From the NCBI RefSeq assembly GCF_900105115.1, contig NZ_FNRV01000001.1:4077501-4141500 (forward strand): 64,000 bases of DNA, written 5' to 3'. The notes beneath the pieces are model-generated. The model saw nothing but the letters and a program-made list of their open reading frames with translations. It ran no database searches and had not been told where the DNA came from. The position numbers and the translations under genes are program-made. Shown piece after piece: positions 45,806 through 54,529 of the stretch. How positions within the stretch are numbered: position 1 is the first letter of the stretch; the number at the start of each line of letters is the position of its first letter. Source of the DNA: Pseudomonas mohnii (GTDB lineage Bacteria; Pseudomonadota; Gammaproteobacteria; Pseudomonadales; Pseudomonadaceae).

Positions 45806-46765
45806 CTACCGCCCGAACAACGCCTTTTGCCCCTCCGGCGAAGTAAACATCCCATCCCCGTCATGCCCGACGCCGGGCACTTCGATCAGTTGCTGATTGA
45901 GCCCTTTCGGTTGCATCCGCTTCAGATACTCAAAGTAATTGCGCCCGCGGGCCAATCGATAGGGGCCTTGCGCCTGGGCTTCACAACCCTTGTCCAGCGC
46001 CGGGTGGTTGGGGTCGATGTCCTGTTGCCCCAGCAGATAAACGATGTTGCGCTTGACGTAGGTTGCCAGCAGTTGCGCCGGCGTTTTCCCTTCGGCGTAG
46101 GCGGGTAGATCCGTCAGCCCGTACTTCCAGCGATTGAAGTCCGGGCAGCGGGCATGGCTGAAAGCCACTGGCCGGCGTTCGTCGAAGTACGCATAGGAAG
46201 ATGGATTGGCGATGACATAGCGCACCTGCACACCGGCGGCGTCGAGGGCTGGCTGATCGTGTCCGAGCAGGGCGTATCGCTGAACCACTTGAGCGCCACC
46301 GGAGTGGCCGGCGATGACGATTTGCTTCACATCGGGAAACTGTTCGCGATCACCCAGGCGGGCGATGATTTCGTCCAGCGCCGCAAAGGCGCTGAGACGG
46401 AACGGCGCAGTGGATTCGCCCCCCGCCATCCACTCATTGCCCTGCCAGCGCAGAACGGTCTCGGCGACGGGATGCATCGCGACGTCGGTTTCATTAAGGA
46501 ATTGTGGGGCGATGATCAGTGTTGTCGCACTTTGCCCGGCCAGTTCCGCCGCGTGTTCGCCGCTGTGCAGGTAGGTCTGAGCGTTGCGCAAGCGACCATG
46601 GACGATGATCAGCACACGTTCGATTTTGGCCGGGCCAGGGCTGATGCCCACCGCGATCTCGCCTGATTTCAACAACAGGCGTCCGGGGCTGACCTCCTTG
46701 ACGGCATGCTCGGCAGCCCAAGTGCTTGTGCAAGTGATCAATAACGCCAACAGCCACGTCTTCAT
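45806..46765 (-). CDS. Exported alpha/beta-hydrolase-like protein
   Basis: 319 residues with a signal peptide (MKTWLLALLITCTSTWAAEH). An alpha/beta-hydrolase fold is suggested by VLIIVHGRLRNAQTYL and nucleophile elbow IAGHSGGAQVVQRYA with Ser155; a C-terminal VPGVGHDGDGMF supplies a candidate His. Not assignable to a named esterase or peptidase. Its ATG directly abuts the stop codon of the upstream metallopeptidase gene (TAA immediately followed by ATG). Confidence 0.83.
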   Translation of the reverse strand: MKTWLLALLITCTSTWAAEHAVKEVSPGRLLLKSGEIAVGISPGPAKIERVLIIVHGRLRNAQTYLHSGEHAAELAGQSATTLIIAPQFLNETDVAMHPVAETVLRWQGNEWMAGGESTAPFRLSAFAALDEIIARLGDREQFPDVKQIVIAGHSGGAQVVQRYALLGHDQPALDAAGVQVRYVIANPSSYAYFDERRPVAFSHARCPDFNRWKYGLTDLPAYAEGKTPAQLLATYVKRNIVYLLGQQDIDPNHPALDKGCEAQAQGPYRLARGRNYFEYLKRMQPKGLNQQLIEVPGVGHDGDGMFTSPEGQKALFGR

Positions 46766-47653
46766 TTACAGATTTTTCGCCGCAAAGGTGTCGCACTGGC
46801 CAACCTGGCCTTGGGCGAATCCGGTTTTGAACCAGCGCACCCGTTGCGCCGACGTACCATGGGTAAACGAGTCGGGCACCACACGGCCCCGACCCTGTTG
46901 CTGCAAACGATCATCGCCGATGGCATTGGCAGCGTTGAGCGCTTCTTCGACATCGCCCGGTTCCAGCCAGTTCAGCCGTCGTTGTGCATGGTTGGCCCAG
47001 ACGCCGGCCAGGCAATCGGCTTGCAGTTCTTGACGCACCAGCAAGCCACCATCGCCTTCCATTTGCCGGCCTTGCTGGCGCGCGGCCTGGATTTTTGCGG
47101 AAACACCGAGCAAGGTCTGCACGTGGTGTCCGACTTCGTGAGCGATCACGTAGGCCTGGGCAAAGTCCCCCGCCGCGGAAAAACGTTGGGCCATTTCCTG
47201 GAAAAACGCCATGTCCAGATAGACCTTCTGGTCCGCCGGGCAATAGAACGGACCGGTGGCCGACGTCGCCAGGCCGCAGGCCGAGTTCACGCGATTGCTG
47301 AACAACACCAGGGTCGGGTCTTTGTATTGCTTGCCGGCCTGCTGGAAAATCTGCTGCCAGGTGTCCTCGGTATCACCCAGAATCGAACGGACGAATTCGG
47401 CGCCTTCATCACTGGCTGGTGGCGCCTTGCGCGTCTGAGTGGTCGCCGGTGCCGTTTGCTGGCCCATCTGCCCGGTCAGTTGGCCGAGGATCTGCAGCGG
47501 GTCCTGGCCGGTGATCCAACCGATGCCGACGATCAGAATGATGGCCGTCAGGCTCAGGCCCTTGCCACCGCCAAAGCGCATCCCGCCGCCGCCGGCATCA
47601 TCGCCACGGGCATCGACCACGTTGTCACTGCGTCGGCCTTTTTTCCATAGCAT
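46766..47653 (-). CDS. Neutral zinc metallopeptidase (YpfJ family)
   Basis: Membrane-anchored peptidase of 295 residues: short cytoplasmic Gly/Asp-rich head, one membrane segment (GLSLTAIILIVGIGWITG), then a periplasmic zincin domain with H172-E-V-G-H-H in AYVIAHEVGHHVQTLLG. It has RSILGDTEDTWQQIF and SACGLATSATGPFYCPADQK as in YpfJ-type proteins. GAGGA precedes ATG 47653. Co-transcribed with the hydrolase that starts directly after its stop. Substrates unknown. Confidence 0.92.
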   Translation of the reverse strand: MLWKKGRRSDNVVDARGDDAGGGGMRFGGGKGLSLTAIILIVGIGWITGQDPLQILGQLTGQMGQQTAPATTQTRKAPPASDEGAEFVRSILGDTEDTWQQIFQQAGKQYKDPTLVLFSNRVNSACGLATSATGPFYCPADQKVYLDMAFFQEMAQRFSAAGDFAQAYVIAHEVGHHVQTLLGVSAKIQAARQQGRQMEGDGGLLVRQELQADCLAGVWANHAQRRLNWLEPGDVEEALNAANAIGDDRLQQQGRGRVVPDSFTHGTSAQRVRWFKTGFAQGQVGQCDTFAAKNL

Positions 47654-47897
47654 GTGGGAATCCTCTTCTGTTCCGGGTAATGACCCGTGCGGTGAGTGTT
47701 GCTGCCAAGTGGGAGCGGCGCCAGTCCAGTCGTCCGGGTTTTTGTCGCACGCGCCCGTAGGCCCGGCAACCCCTGACGGATTGCCGAGTACATTTCAGGC
47801 TTGTATTGAACACGGACACCCCGACGAATTCCGCAGGGCGACGGTTTTTTTATCGGGGGAACATCGAGCGCTGCGTAAAGCGCCCGGATCGGCGGGG

Positions 47898-48731
47898 TTA
47901 TTCGTCGAACGCGTCCCATACCGGGGCAAAGGGCGGGCTGACCTGACGCTCGCGTTTGGAAAGGCTGGCGATCAAGGCGCGGTCCGTGTCATCCAGTTGC
48001 ACCTCCAGCGCCGCCAGGTTGGCCCGTTGATTGGCCTCGCTACTGGCCTTGGGAATGGCGGCCACGTTCGCTTGATCCAGCAGCCATTTGAGTGCGACCT
48101 GGGTTGGCAGCACGCCGTGTTTGGCGGCGATCTGACGGATCTGCGGGATGTCCGACACCTTGTTGCGAGCCAGGGGCGTGTAGGCCGTGAGGGCCAGATC
48201 GAGTTGACGGGCGTAGTTCAGCAGGGCGTTTTGGCCGAGCAGTACGTGATACTCGACCTGAATGGCGGACAGCGGGGCGCCCAGTTCCTCGACGACTGTG
48301 CGTAACAGCGGCAGCGGAAAATTCGCCACGCCGATATTGCGCGCCAGGCCCTGTTCCTTGAACGACACCAGGGTCTCGATCGTGCTCGGCAAGTCCCAGT
48401 CGGTGCTCGGCCAATGGATCATGAACAGGTCGACGTAATCGCTGCGCAGGGCCTTTAGGCTGCGGTCCATGGAGTGGCGCATGGCGTCGGGTTGCAGTTG
48501 GTCCCACCAGACCTTGGTGGTGACGTGGATCTGCTCGCGGGGTGTCGGACTGTTCGCCAGTGCTTGACCGACAGCGTCTTCGTTGTTGTAGCCCGCCGCC
48601 GTATCGATGTGCCGATAACCCAGTGCCAGGGCCTGTTCCACGGCGCGGGTGCATTCCTCGCCCAGCATCGGCCAGGTGCCGAGGCCCAGTTTTGGCATGT
48701 TCAAACCTTGGGCGTTAACGATGTGCTGCAT
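47898..48731 (-). CDS. Aldo/keto reductase
   Basis: NADPH-dependent AKR of 277 residues. Catalytic tetrad visible as Asp/Tyr in DTAAGYNNED, Lys in HVTTKVWWDQ and His in VDLFMIHWPS; cofactor segment IPKASSEANQRANLAAL. It resembles 2,5-diketogluconate reductase-type AKRs. ATG 48731 has AAGGAG 8 nt upstream and overlaps the preceding FAD-dehydrogenase gene by 17 nt, so the pair is coupled and probably acts on the same carbonyl/alcohol substrate. Confidence 0.92.
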   Translation of the reverse strand: MQHIVNAQGLNMPKLGLGTWPMLGEECTRAVEQALALGYRHIDTAAGYNNEDAVGQALANSPTPREQIHVTTKVWWDQLQPDAMRHSMDRSLKALRSDYVDLFMIHWPSTDWDLPSTIETLVSFKEQGLARNIGVANFPLPLLRTVVEELGAPLSAIQVEYHVLLGQNALLNYARQLDLALTAYTPLARNKVSDIPQIRQIAAKHGVLPTQVALKWLLDQANVAAIPKASSEANQRANLAALEVQLDDTDRALIASLSKRERQVSPPFAPVWDAFDE

Positions 48732-50463
48732 GGTCGATCTCCTTTTCATAAGCGGTGATACCCGCGATATGCCGCGCGGCGATGTAGCCGAAGGTCAGCG
48801 CCGGACCCAGATTGATGCCGCCGGCGGGGTAGTGCCCGCCCATGATGCTGGCCATGTCGCCGCCCGCCGCATACAGCCCGGCGATGGCCTGACCTGTGTC
48901 GTCGAGGACCTGGGCGTGTGCGTTGACCTTGAGCCCGGCGAAGGTGCCGAAGCAACCGGGCTGGACCTTCACCGCGTAGAACGGGCCTTGTTCGATCGGC
49001 GCGACGCAGGGGTTGGGTTGCTGCCGCGCATCGCCCTGCTTGCGGTTATATGGGGTCGAGCCGCGACCGAACTGCGGGTCTTCACCGTTGCGCGCATGGC
49101 GGTTGTAGTCTTCCACGGTGCGGCGCAGACCGGCCGGATCGATGCCGCAGGCCGACGCCAATTCTTCAAGGGTGTTACCGGTTTTCAGATAGCCGCTGCG
49201 GATAAAGGATGACAACGGCACCGGAAACGGCCGAGAGATGCCCAGCCCGTAGCGCCGCTGGAAACCATGGCTGCAAATCAGCCACGAAGCGACCTCTTCG
49301 CCTGGCGGGGCAGCGGCGACCATGGCCTTGACGTAGTCGTAGTAGCCGTTGGCTTCGTTGACGAAGCGCTGGCCATTGCTCAGCACGCCGATGATCCCCG
49401 GCTTGCCGCGTTCAATAATGTGCGGGAAATGGCCAACGCTGCCATCGCTGTGCGGCACCTGCGAGACCGGTGCCCAGGCGACCGGTGACGCCACATCGGT
49501 ATTCACTCGAGCGCCGACGCTTTCGCCCAGTCGCAGCCCGTCGCCGGACACCGCCAGCGGCGGCAAGGCCAGGTGCTCACGCCCGGTTGGCGTGCGCGCA
49601 AACAATGCCTTGCGCCGTTCGATGTCATTGGCAAAACCGCCGGCCGCGAGCACGACGGCCTTGCGCGCCTGGATGCGCACCGAACCCTTGGCGGTGCTGA
49701 CCACCGCACCACGGACCTGATGGTTCTCGCGCAGCAACTCGGTGACGGGCACCGACTCCCACAGCAATACGCCGAGGTCCTCGGCGGATTTTGCCAGGCG
49801 TGCGACCAGCGCCACACCGTTGACCAGTTGCATCGCGCGGCCATGCACGGCGAGGTCGAGCAGGTGGCGGGTGAAGCGTCGGGTGACGTGCCAGGCGGCG
49901 GGCAGCGAGCGGGTCAGGTTGAGGAATGCCGTAAGGTCCGCGCCCGCCATGATCGGCATGCCCATGAACGACGTTTCACGCATGGTTTTGCGCAGACGCT
50001 TGAGCAGCTTGCCGACTTTTCGTGCGTCATAAGGGGCGGCGATCACCGAGCGCCCGCCGGTGCCTGCGCCTGGCGTGTCGCCGTGAATGTCGGCAATGGC
50101 ATTGCCGTCGGCGAATTGCAGCGAGGTGTGCTGTTCGAAAAACGCAACCATCTGTGGGCCGGCCTCCAGGAAGGCATCAATCATTGCCGGCTCGAAGTGC
50201 TCGCCCAACTCGTGTTTTAAATAGGTGCGTGGCAGTGCCACGTCTTCGACGATGCCGGCGCGACGGGCCAGGGGATTGCAGGGCACCCAGGCCCAGCCGC
50301 CGGACCATGCCGTGGCGCCACCGAAAACCGCATCCTTTTCCACCACAATGACTTTCAGGCCATGCCATGCCGCCGTGACAGCGGCCGACAAACCGGCCGC
50401 ACCGGAGCCGACGATCAGCACATCACAGTCGATGTCGGGAAGAATGGGCGGTTCGGCAGGCAT
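48715..50463 (-). CDS. FAD-dependent dehydrogenase (fumarate reductase/KstD-like)
   Basis: Flavoprotein of 582 residues with dinucleotide fold VLIVGSGAAGLSAAVTAAWH and the C-terminal FAD segment AAGGDMASIMGGHYPAGGIN typical of the succinate dehydrogenase/3-ketosteroid-1-dehydrogenase group. No signal peptide or heme motif. ATG 50463 with GGAG upstream is preferred over GTG 50472. It diverges from the IclR gene across 175 nt and is followed by an overlapping aldo/keto reductase. A ring or side-chain dehydrogenation on a carbocyclic or ketonic substrate is plausible but unproven. Confidence 0.88.
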   Translation of the reverse strand: MPAEPPILPDIDCDVLIVGSGAAGLSAAVTAAWHGLKVIVVEKDAVFGGATAWSGGWAWVPCNPLARRAGIVEDVALPRTYLKHELGEHFEPAMIDAFLEAGPQMVAFFEQHTSLQFADGNAIADIHGDTPGAGTGGRSVIAAPYDARKVGKLLKRLRKTMRETSFMGMPIMAGADLTAFLNLTRSLPAAWHVTRRFTRHLLDLAVHGRAMQLVNGVALVARLAKSAEDLGVLLWESVPVTELLRENHQVRGAVVSTAKGSVRIQARKAVVLAAGGFANDIERRKALFARTPTGREHLALPPLAVSGDGLRLGESVGARVNTDVASPVAWAPVSQVPHSDGSVGHFPHIIERGKPGIIGVLSNGQRFVNEANGYYDYVKAMVAAAPPGEEVASWLICSHGFQRRYGLGISRPFPVPLSSFIRSGYLKTGNTLEELASACGIDPAGLRRTVEDYNRHARNGEDPQFGRGSTPYNRKQGDARQQPNPCVAPIEQGPFYAVKVQPGCFGTFAGLKVNAHAQVLDDTGQAIAGLYAAGGDMASIMGGHYPAGGINLGPALTFGYIAARHIAGITAYEKEIDHAAHR

Positions 50464-50638
50464 TTTGAGCACTCCAGCGGTCTATTATTTTGGAATTTGA
50501 TTCCAGAAAATATAAGAGGTCGACGGAGTCGGGCAAGCCTGGGGCGCACAAAGCGGGCGGTAATCGGACGGCGAGTTCCAGATTTCGCATTCGGCCGGTT
50601 GTCTTCTAGAATCGAGCAAATTTTGCGTGGAAGCTCCC

Positions 50639-51415
50639 ATGGCCGGCAGTCAGATCGAACGTGTTTTCAGTGTGCTTGAAAGCCTCACCAGCGACCCCCG
50701 TGGCCTGCCGATGCAGACCCTGGCAGAGCAGCTGGACATCCCCAAGAGCGCCACCCATCGCATGCTGGCGGAGCTGATTCGCCTCGGTTATGTGCGACAG
50801 AATCCGGAGAACCTGCGCTACCACCTGTCGACCAAGCTGGTGGCGATGGGGTTCCGTTATCTGTCGAGCAGTGGCGCCGATATCGTGCAGCCGGTGCTCG
50901 ATCGCCTGGCTCAGGAAACCGGTGAACTGGTGCGCCTGGGCGTCATAGACGGCGAGCGGCAGACCTGGATCGCCAAGTCCCAGGGGGCCCGCTCCGGCTT
51001 GCGCTACGACCCGGACATGGGCCGCGATGCCCCGCTGTTTTACACGGCTTCCGGGCATGCGTGGCTGGCGTGCATGAGCGATGCCGAAGCCCTGTCGCTG
51101 GTCGAACGCCAGGCCATGGACCGACCACTGGAACTGGGGCCGAATGCGCCGCGCTCGAACATTGAATTGCTCGAGCGCCTGCGCCTGGCGCGGGAGCAAG
51201 GCTATGCCTGTGTCGAGGAAAGTTCGGCGATAGGCACGTCGGCGATTGCCGCGGTGGTGCGTCATCCCGGCGATGGCCGGGTGATCGGCGTACTCAGCAT
51301 TGCCGGGCCGAGCGCGCGGATGCCGGGCGCGCGACTGCATGAACTGGCGCCGTTGTTGTTGAGGTTTACCGAGGAGTTGTCGGCGGCGAGCCTGGCGTCG
51401 GAGTTGTTTAACTAG
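50639..51415 (+). CDS. IclR family regulator
   Basis: 258-residue IclR protein: N-terminal winged HTH (QIERVFSVLESLTSDPRGLP, IPKSATHRMLAELIRLGYV) and C-terminal effector-binding domain (YTASGHAWLACMSDAEA, ESSAIGTSAIAAVVRHP). ATG 50639 with GGAAG upstream; GTG 50627 is an in-frame alternative. Its place between the FAD dehydrogenase/AKR pair and the Gfo/Idh/MocA set suggests it governs both sides. Confidence 0.92.
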   Translation: MAGSQIERVFSVLESLTSDPRGLPMQTLAEQLDIPKSATHRMLAELIRLGYVRQNPENLRYHLSTKLVAMGFRYLSSSGADIVQPVLDRLAQETGELVRLGVIDGERQTWIAKSQGARSGLRYDPDMGRDAPLFYTASGHAWLACMSDAEALSLVERQAMDRPLELGPNAPRSNIELLERLRLAREQGYACVEESSAIGTSAIAAVVRHPGDGRVIGVLSIAGPSARMPGARLHELAPLLLRFTEELSAASLASELFN

Positions 51416-51430
51416 GGGCGCAAGTTTCTC

Positions 51431-51521
51431 CTGTGGGAGCGGGCTTGCCCGCGATGAGGGACTTATATCCGACATCATTGTTGGCTGGAGGTCCGCTATC
51501 GCGGGCAAGCCCGCTCCCACA
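51431..51521. repeat. REPIN
   Basis: Left half CTGTGGGAGCGGGCTTGCCC and right half GCGGGCAAGCCCGCTCCCAC, an almost perfectly symmetric GGGCTTGCCC pair about 45 nt apart, between the IclR and Gfo/Idh/MocA genes. Confidence 0.88.
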
Positions 51522-51654
51522 AAGGATTTTCGTTTGCCAAATGAAGCTGTGCGTTGTTCGAACACTTTCAGTCCTTGTGTGTGTAAGAATCTGGAACTGG
51601 GTTCTAAATTATTGGAAACCTTCCTTCCAACAATAAACACAAGAGGACCGCGCC

Positions 51655-52710
51655 TTGAATTCGCCCCTTCGAATCGCCCTGATCGGCGCTGGCATCATGG
51701 GCCAGCAGCATTACCAGCATCTGAAAACCCTGACTGAAGCGACGCTGTGCGCCGTGGCCGATCCCGGTCCGCAAGCAGCAACCCTCGCCGCCGAATGGGG
51801 CGTGGCGTATTTCGCCGATCACGCTCAGATGCTGGAGCAGATGAAGCCGGACGCGGTCATCGTCGCGAATCCGAATAACCTGCACATCAGCACCGCCCTC
51901 GACTGCCTCGCCGTCGGTGTAGCGGTGTTGCTGGAGAAACCGGTCGGCGTGCATCTGGATGAGGTTCGCCAGTTGGTGGAGGCTTCGAAGGCTACGGGTG
52001 TACCGGTGCTGGTGGGCCATCATCGGCGGCACAATCCGTTGATCGTCCGTGCCCATGAACTGGTCAAGAGCGGCGCCTTGGGCCGGTTGACCACGGTCAC
52101 GGCGCTCTGGCAGTTGCGCAAACCCGACAGTTACTTCGAGACGCCCTGGCGCCGCGAGGCGGGTGCCGGGATGTTGTTGACCAACCTGATCCACGACCTC
52201 GATTTGCTGCGGCACTTGTGCGGTGAAGTACGTCAGGTGCAGGCCATTACCAGCAACGCCATCCGCGGTTTTGCCAACGAAGATTGCGCGGCGGTGTTGC
52301 TGCAGTTCGACAACGGTGCCCTGGGTAGCCTGACCGGGTCCGACGCGGTGGCGGCGCCCTGGAGTTGGGAGCTGGATTCCGGGGAGAACCCGGTGTATCC
52401 GCGTCAGGCCGACCAGCCGTGTTACTTGCTCGCCGGAACCGGCGGGGCGCTGAGCATTCCGCAACTCAAGCGCTGGCATTACACCGAAGCCGATGGCGGG
52501 TGGCATCAGTCCCTGGTGCAGACGCAGGAAAGCTTCAGCGCCGATGAGGCGTTGCGCTTGCAGTTGCAGCATTTCGTGCGCGTCGCGCGCCGGGAAGTCG
52601 AGCCGCTGGTGAGCGCCGCCGATGCCGCCCGCACCCTGGCGCTGATCGAAGCCATCCGCGAAGCCGCCGAAACCGGTCGCGCTTGCACACCTTCCCTGAT
52701 TGAGGCTTGA
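51655..52710 (+). CDS. Gfo/Idh/MocA family oxidoreductase
   Basis: NAD(P)-dependent dehydrogenase of 351 residues. Rossmann motif IALIGAGIMGQQHYQ, catalytic-loop EKPVGVHLDEV, and the C-terminal alpha/beta domain (WRREAGAGMLLTNLIHDLDL). It starts at TTG 51655, supported by AAGAGGA 7 nt upstream. Members oxidise or isomerise sugars, inositols and related polyols. It overlaps the start region of the next gene, a TIM-barrel isomerase, which points to a shared sugar or cyclitol substrate. Confidence 0.9.
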   Translation: MNSPLRIALIGAGIMGQQHYQHLKTLTEATLCAVADPGPQAATLAAEWGVAYFADHAQMLEQMKPDAVIVANPNNLHISTALDCLAVGVAVLLEKPVGVHLDEVRQLVEASKATGVPVLVGHHRRHNPLIVRAHELVKSGALGRLTTVTALWQLRKPDSYFETPWRREAGAGMLLTNLIHDLDLLRHLCGEVRQVQAITSNAIRGFANEDCAAVLLQFDNGALGSLTGSDAVAAPWSWELDSGENPVYPRQADQPCYLLAGTGGALSIPQLKRWHYTEADGGWHQSLVQTQESFSADEALRLQLQHFVRVARREVEPLVSAADAARTLALIEAIREAAETGRACTPSLIEA

Positions 52711-52712
52711 CC

Positions 52713-53528
52713 ATGAGTGAACGAATCTTTTCCCTGGCCAGTCTGACCGTGCTGGAGTTGTCACCGCCCGAGATGGTCGACGTCGCGGCGCGGGCCGGGT
52801 ACAGCCACGTCGGCTTGCGTCTGGTGCCGGCGACGCCGGAGGAGCACCATTTTGCCCTGGTGGCGGATGCGGGTTTGCGCCGTCAGACCCTGGCGCGTCT
52901 GCGCGATACCGGCATACGTGTACTGGATGTTGAAATCCTGCGCTTGAAGCCGGATACCGTCGTCGCCGAATTCGAGAAGGTTCTGGCGGTCGGTGCCGAA
53001 TTCGGTGCGACTGAATTACTGGTGGCCGGTAATGATGTGGATGAGCAACGCCTGATCGATAACTTTGCGCTGCTTTGTGATCTGGCGGCCCCATATGGAC
53101 TGCATCCGCACCTGGAGTTCATGCCCTGGACCGATGCGCGCAACCTTGAGCAAGCCGTGCGCATCGTCGAGGCGGCCGGGCGCGAAAACGGTGCAGTGCT
53201 GGTGGATGCGTTCCATTTCGATCGCTCCGGGTCGCGGCTGGAAGATCTGGCCAGGGTTGCCCCTTCGCGGCTACGGTATGCGCAGTTATGTGATGTGGCG
53301 GGGCCGCGTCCGGCCGACATGGCCGAGATTTTGCGTCAGGCCCGTAATGAGCGGCGGTTTCCCGGCGATGGCGATTGCGATCTGCCGGGTCTGTTGCGCT
53401 GTTTGCCGGCTAACATTCCATTGAGTCTGGAAATTCCCACCCTGCAACTGCTGGAGCAGGGCGTGAGCGGGTTGGACCGGGCGCAGATGGCGTTGGATAA
53501 AACCCGGGAATTGTTGGCGCGGCTGTAA
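52713..53528 (+). CDS. Sugar phosphate isomerase/epimerase-like TIM barrel (AP endonuclease 2 fold)
   Basis: 271-residue xylose-isomerase-like TIM-barrel protein with candidate metal-site segments HLEFMPWTDARN, ALVDAFHFDRSGSR-like VLVDAFHFDRSG, and LSLEIPTLQLLEQG. The family includes myo-inosose dehydratases, hydroxypyruvate isomerases and dehydroshikimate dehydratases. ATG 52713 starts 2 nt after the upstream stop, with GAGG at 52702. Specific substrate not determinable. Confidence 0.88.
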   Translation: MSERIFSLASLTVLELSPPEMVDVAARAGYSHVGLRLVPATPEEHHFALVADAGLRRQTLARLRDTGIRVLDVEILRLKPDTVVAEFEKVLAVGAEFGATELLVAGNDVDEQRLIDNFALLCDLAAPYGLHPHLEFMPWTDARNLEQAVRIVEAAGRENGAVLVDAFHFDRSGSRLEDLARVAPSRLRYAQLCDVAGPRPADMAEILRQARNERRFPGDGDCDLPGLLRCLPANIPLSLEIPTLQLLEQGVSGLDRAQMALDKTRELLARL

Positions 53529-53543
53529 GCGGTGCTGCGCACC

Positions 53544-53608
53544 TGTCGCGGGCAAGCCACGCTCCCACACGTTTTATGCTGACCTGTAGGAGCGTGGCTT
53601 GCCCGCGA
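53544..53608. repeat. REPIN, CACGCT variant in both halves
   Basis: Left half GTCGCGGGCAAGCCACGCTC and right half TAGGAGCGTGGCTTGCCCGC; both halves carry the same CACGCT/AGCGTG substitution, keeping the long hairpin paired. Confidence 0.85.
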
Positions 53609-53644
53609 AGCTTTTGATTTTTGATGTAAACAAAAGGAAACCCA

Positions 53645-54523
53645 ATGACAGTCAGCACCCCGCTTTCCGGCGTCAATCAGCCCTTCAAGGGCATCTTGCT
53701 GATCGTCGTTGCCACCTTCCTGTTTTCCAGTCATGACGCGATATCCAAATACCTCTCGGGGTTCTACCCGATTGTCATGGTGGTGTGGGCGCGTTATGTG
53801 GTGCACACCTTGTTGATGGCCGGGATATTCCTGCCGCAATCCGGGTTGCGGGTGTTGCGTACCAAGCGCCCGTTGCTGCAATTGGTCCGGGCGTTATGCC
53901 TGCTGGGCACCAGTCTGTTTTTCACCACGGGGTTGATGTACATCCCGCTGGCGGAAGCGACCTCGGTCAACTTCCTGGCGCCCGTGCTGGTCACGGCGTT
54001 GTCGGTGCCGTTGCTCAAGGAGCGCGTGACGCGCGGGCAGTGGTTGGCGGTGATTTTCGGCTTCAGCGGCGTGCTGATCATTGTTCACCCCGGCGGCGAG
54101 TTGTTCACCCCGGCGGTGTTGCTGCCGTTCTGTTCGGCGTTGTTTTTCTGCTTCTATCAACTGCTGACCCGCAAGCTCAGCGAGATCGACAGCCCGACCA
54201 CCAGCAACTTCTTCGCCGGGCTGTGCAACACCCTGGTAATGAGTGCGTTGGTGCCGTTCTTCTGGCAGGTGCCGAGCCTGCCCCATGGCGTGCTGATGCT
54301 GGCGCTGGGCGCCTGCGGCATGACGGCGCATCTGTTTCTGACCCAGGCTTTCCGCCATGCCGCGCCCGCTTTGCTGGCGCCCTTCAGTTACTGCCAGATC
54401 GTGTTTGCCGGCCTGCTGGGCTGGTTGCTCTTTTCCCACACGCCAACCTTGACCACGGTGCTTGGGATCGCGGTGATTTGCTGCAGTGGCCTGGCGGCGG
54501 CCTGGCAGCAAAGTCGCCGTTGA
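53645..54523 (+). CDS. EamA/DMT family transporter
   Basis: 292-residue transporter with ten membrane helices in two EamA repeats (ILLIVVATFLFSSHDAISKY; LAPFSYCQIVFAGLLGWLLF). Direction is probably export or facilitated uptake of a small organic solute. AAAAGGAAA precedes the ATG. It follows the Gfo/Idh/MocA and isomerase genes on the same strand and may move the pathway's substrate or by-product. Confidence 0.88.
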   Translation: MTVSTPLSGVNQPFKGILLIVVATFLFSSHDAISKYLSGFYPIVMVVWARYVVHTLLMAGIFLPQSGLRVLRTKRPLLQLVRALCLLGTSLFFTTGLMYIPLAEATSVNFLAPVLVTALSVPLLKERVTRGQWLAVIFGFSGVLIIVHPGGELFTPAVLLPFCSALFFCFYQLLTRKLSEIDSPTTSNFFAGLCNTLVMSALVPFFWQVPSLPHGVLMLALGACGMTAHLFLTQAFRHAAPALLAPFSYCQIVFAGLLGWLLFSHTPTLTTVLGIAVICCSGLAAAWQQSRR

Positions 54524-54529
54524 GGCCGC

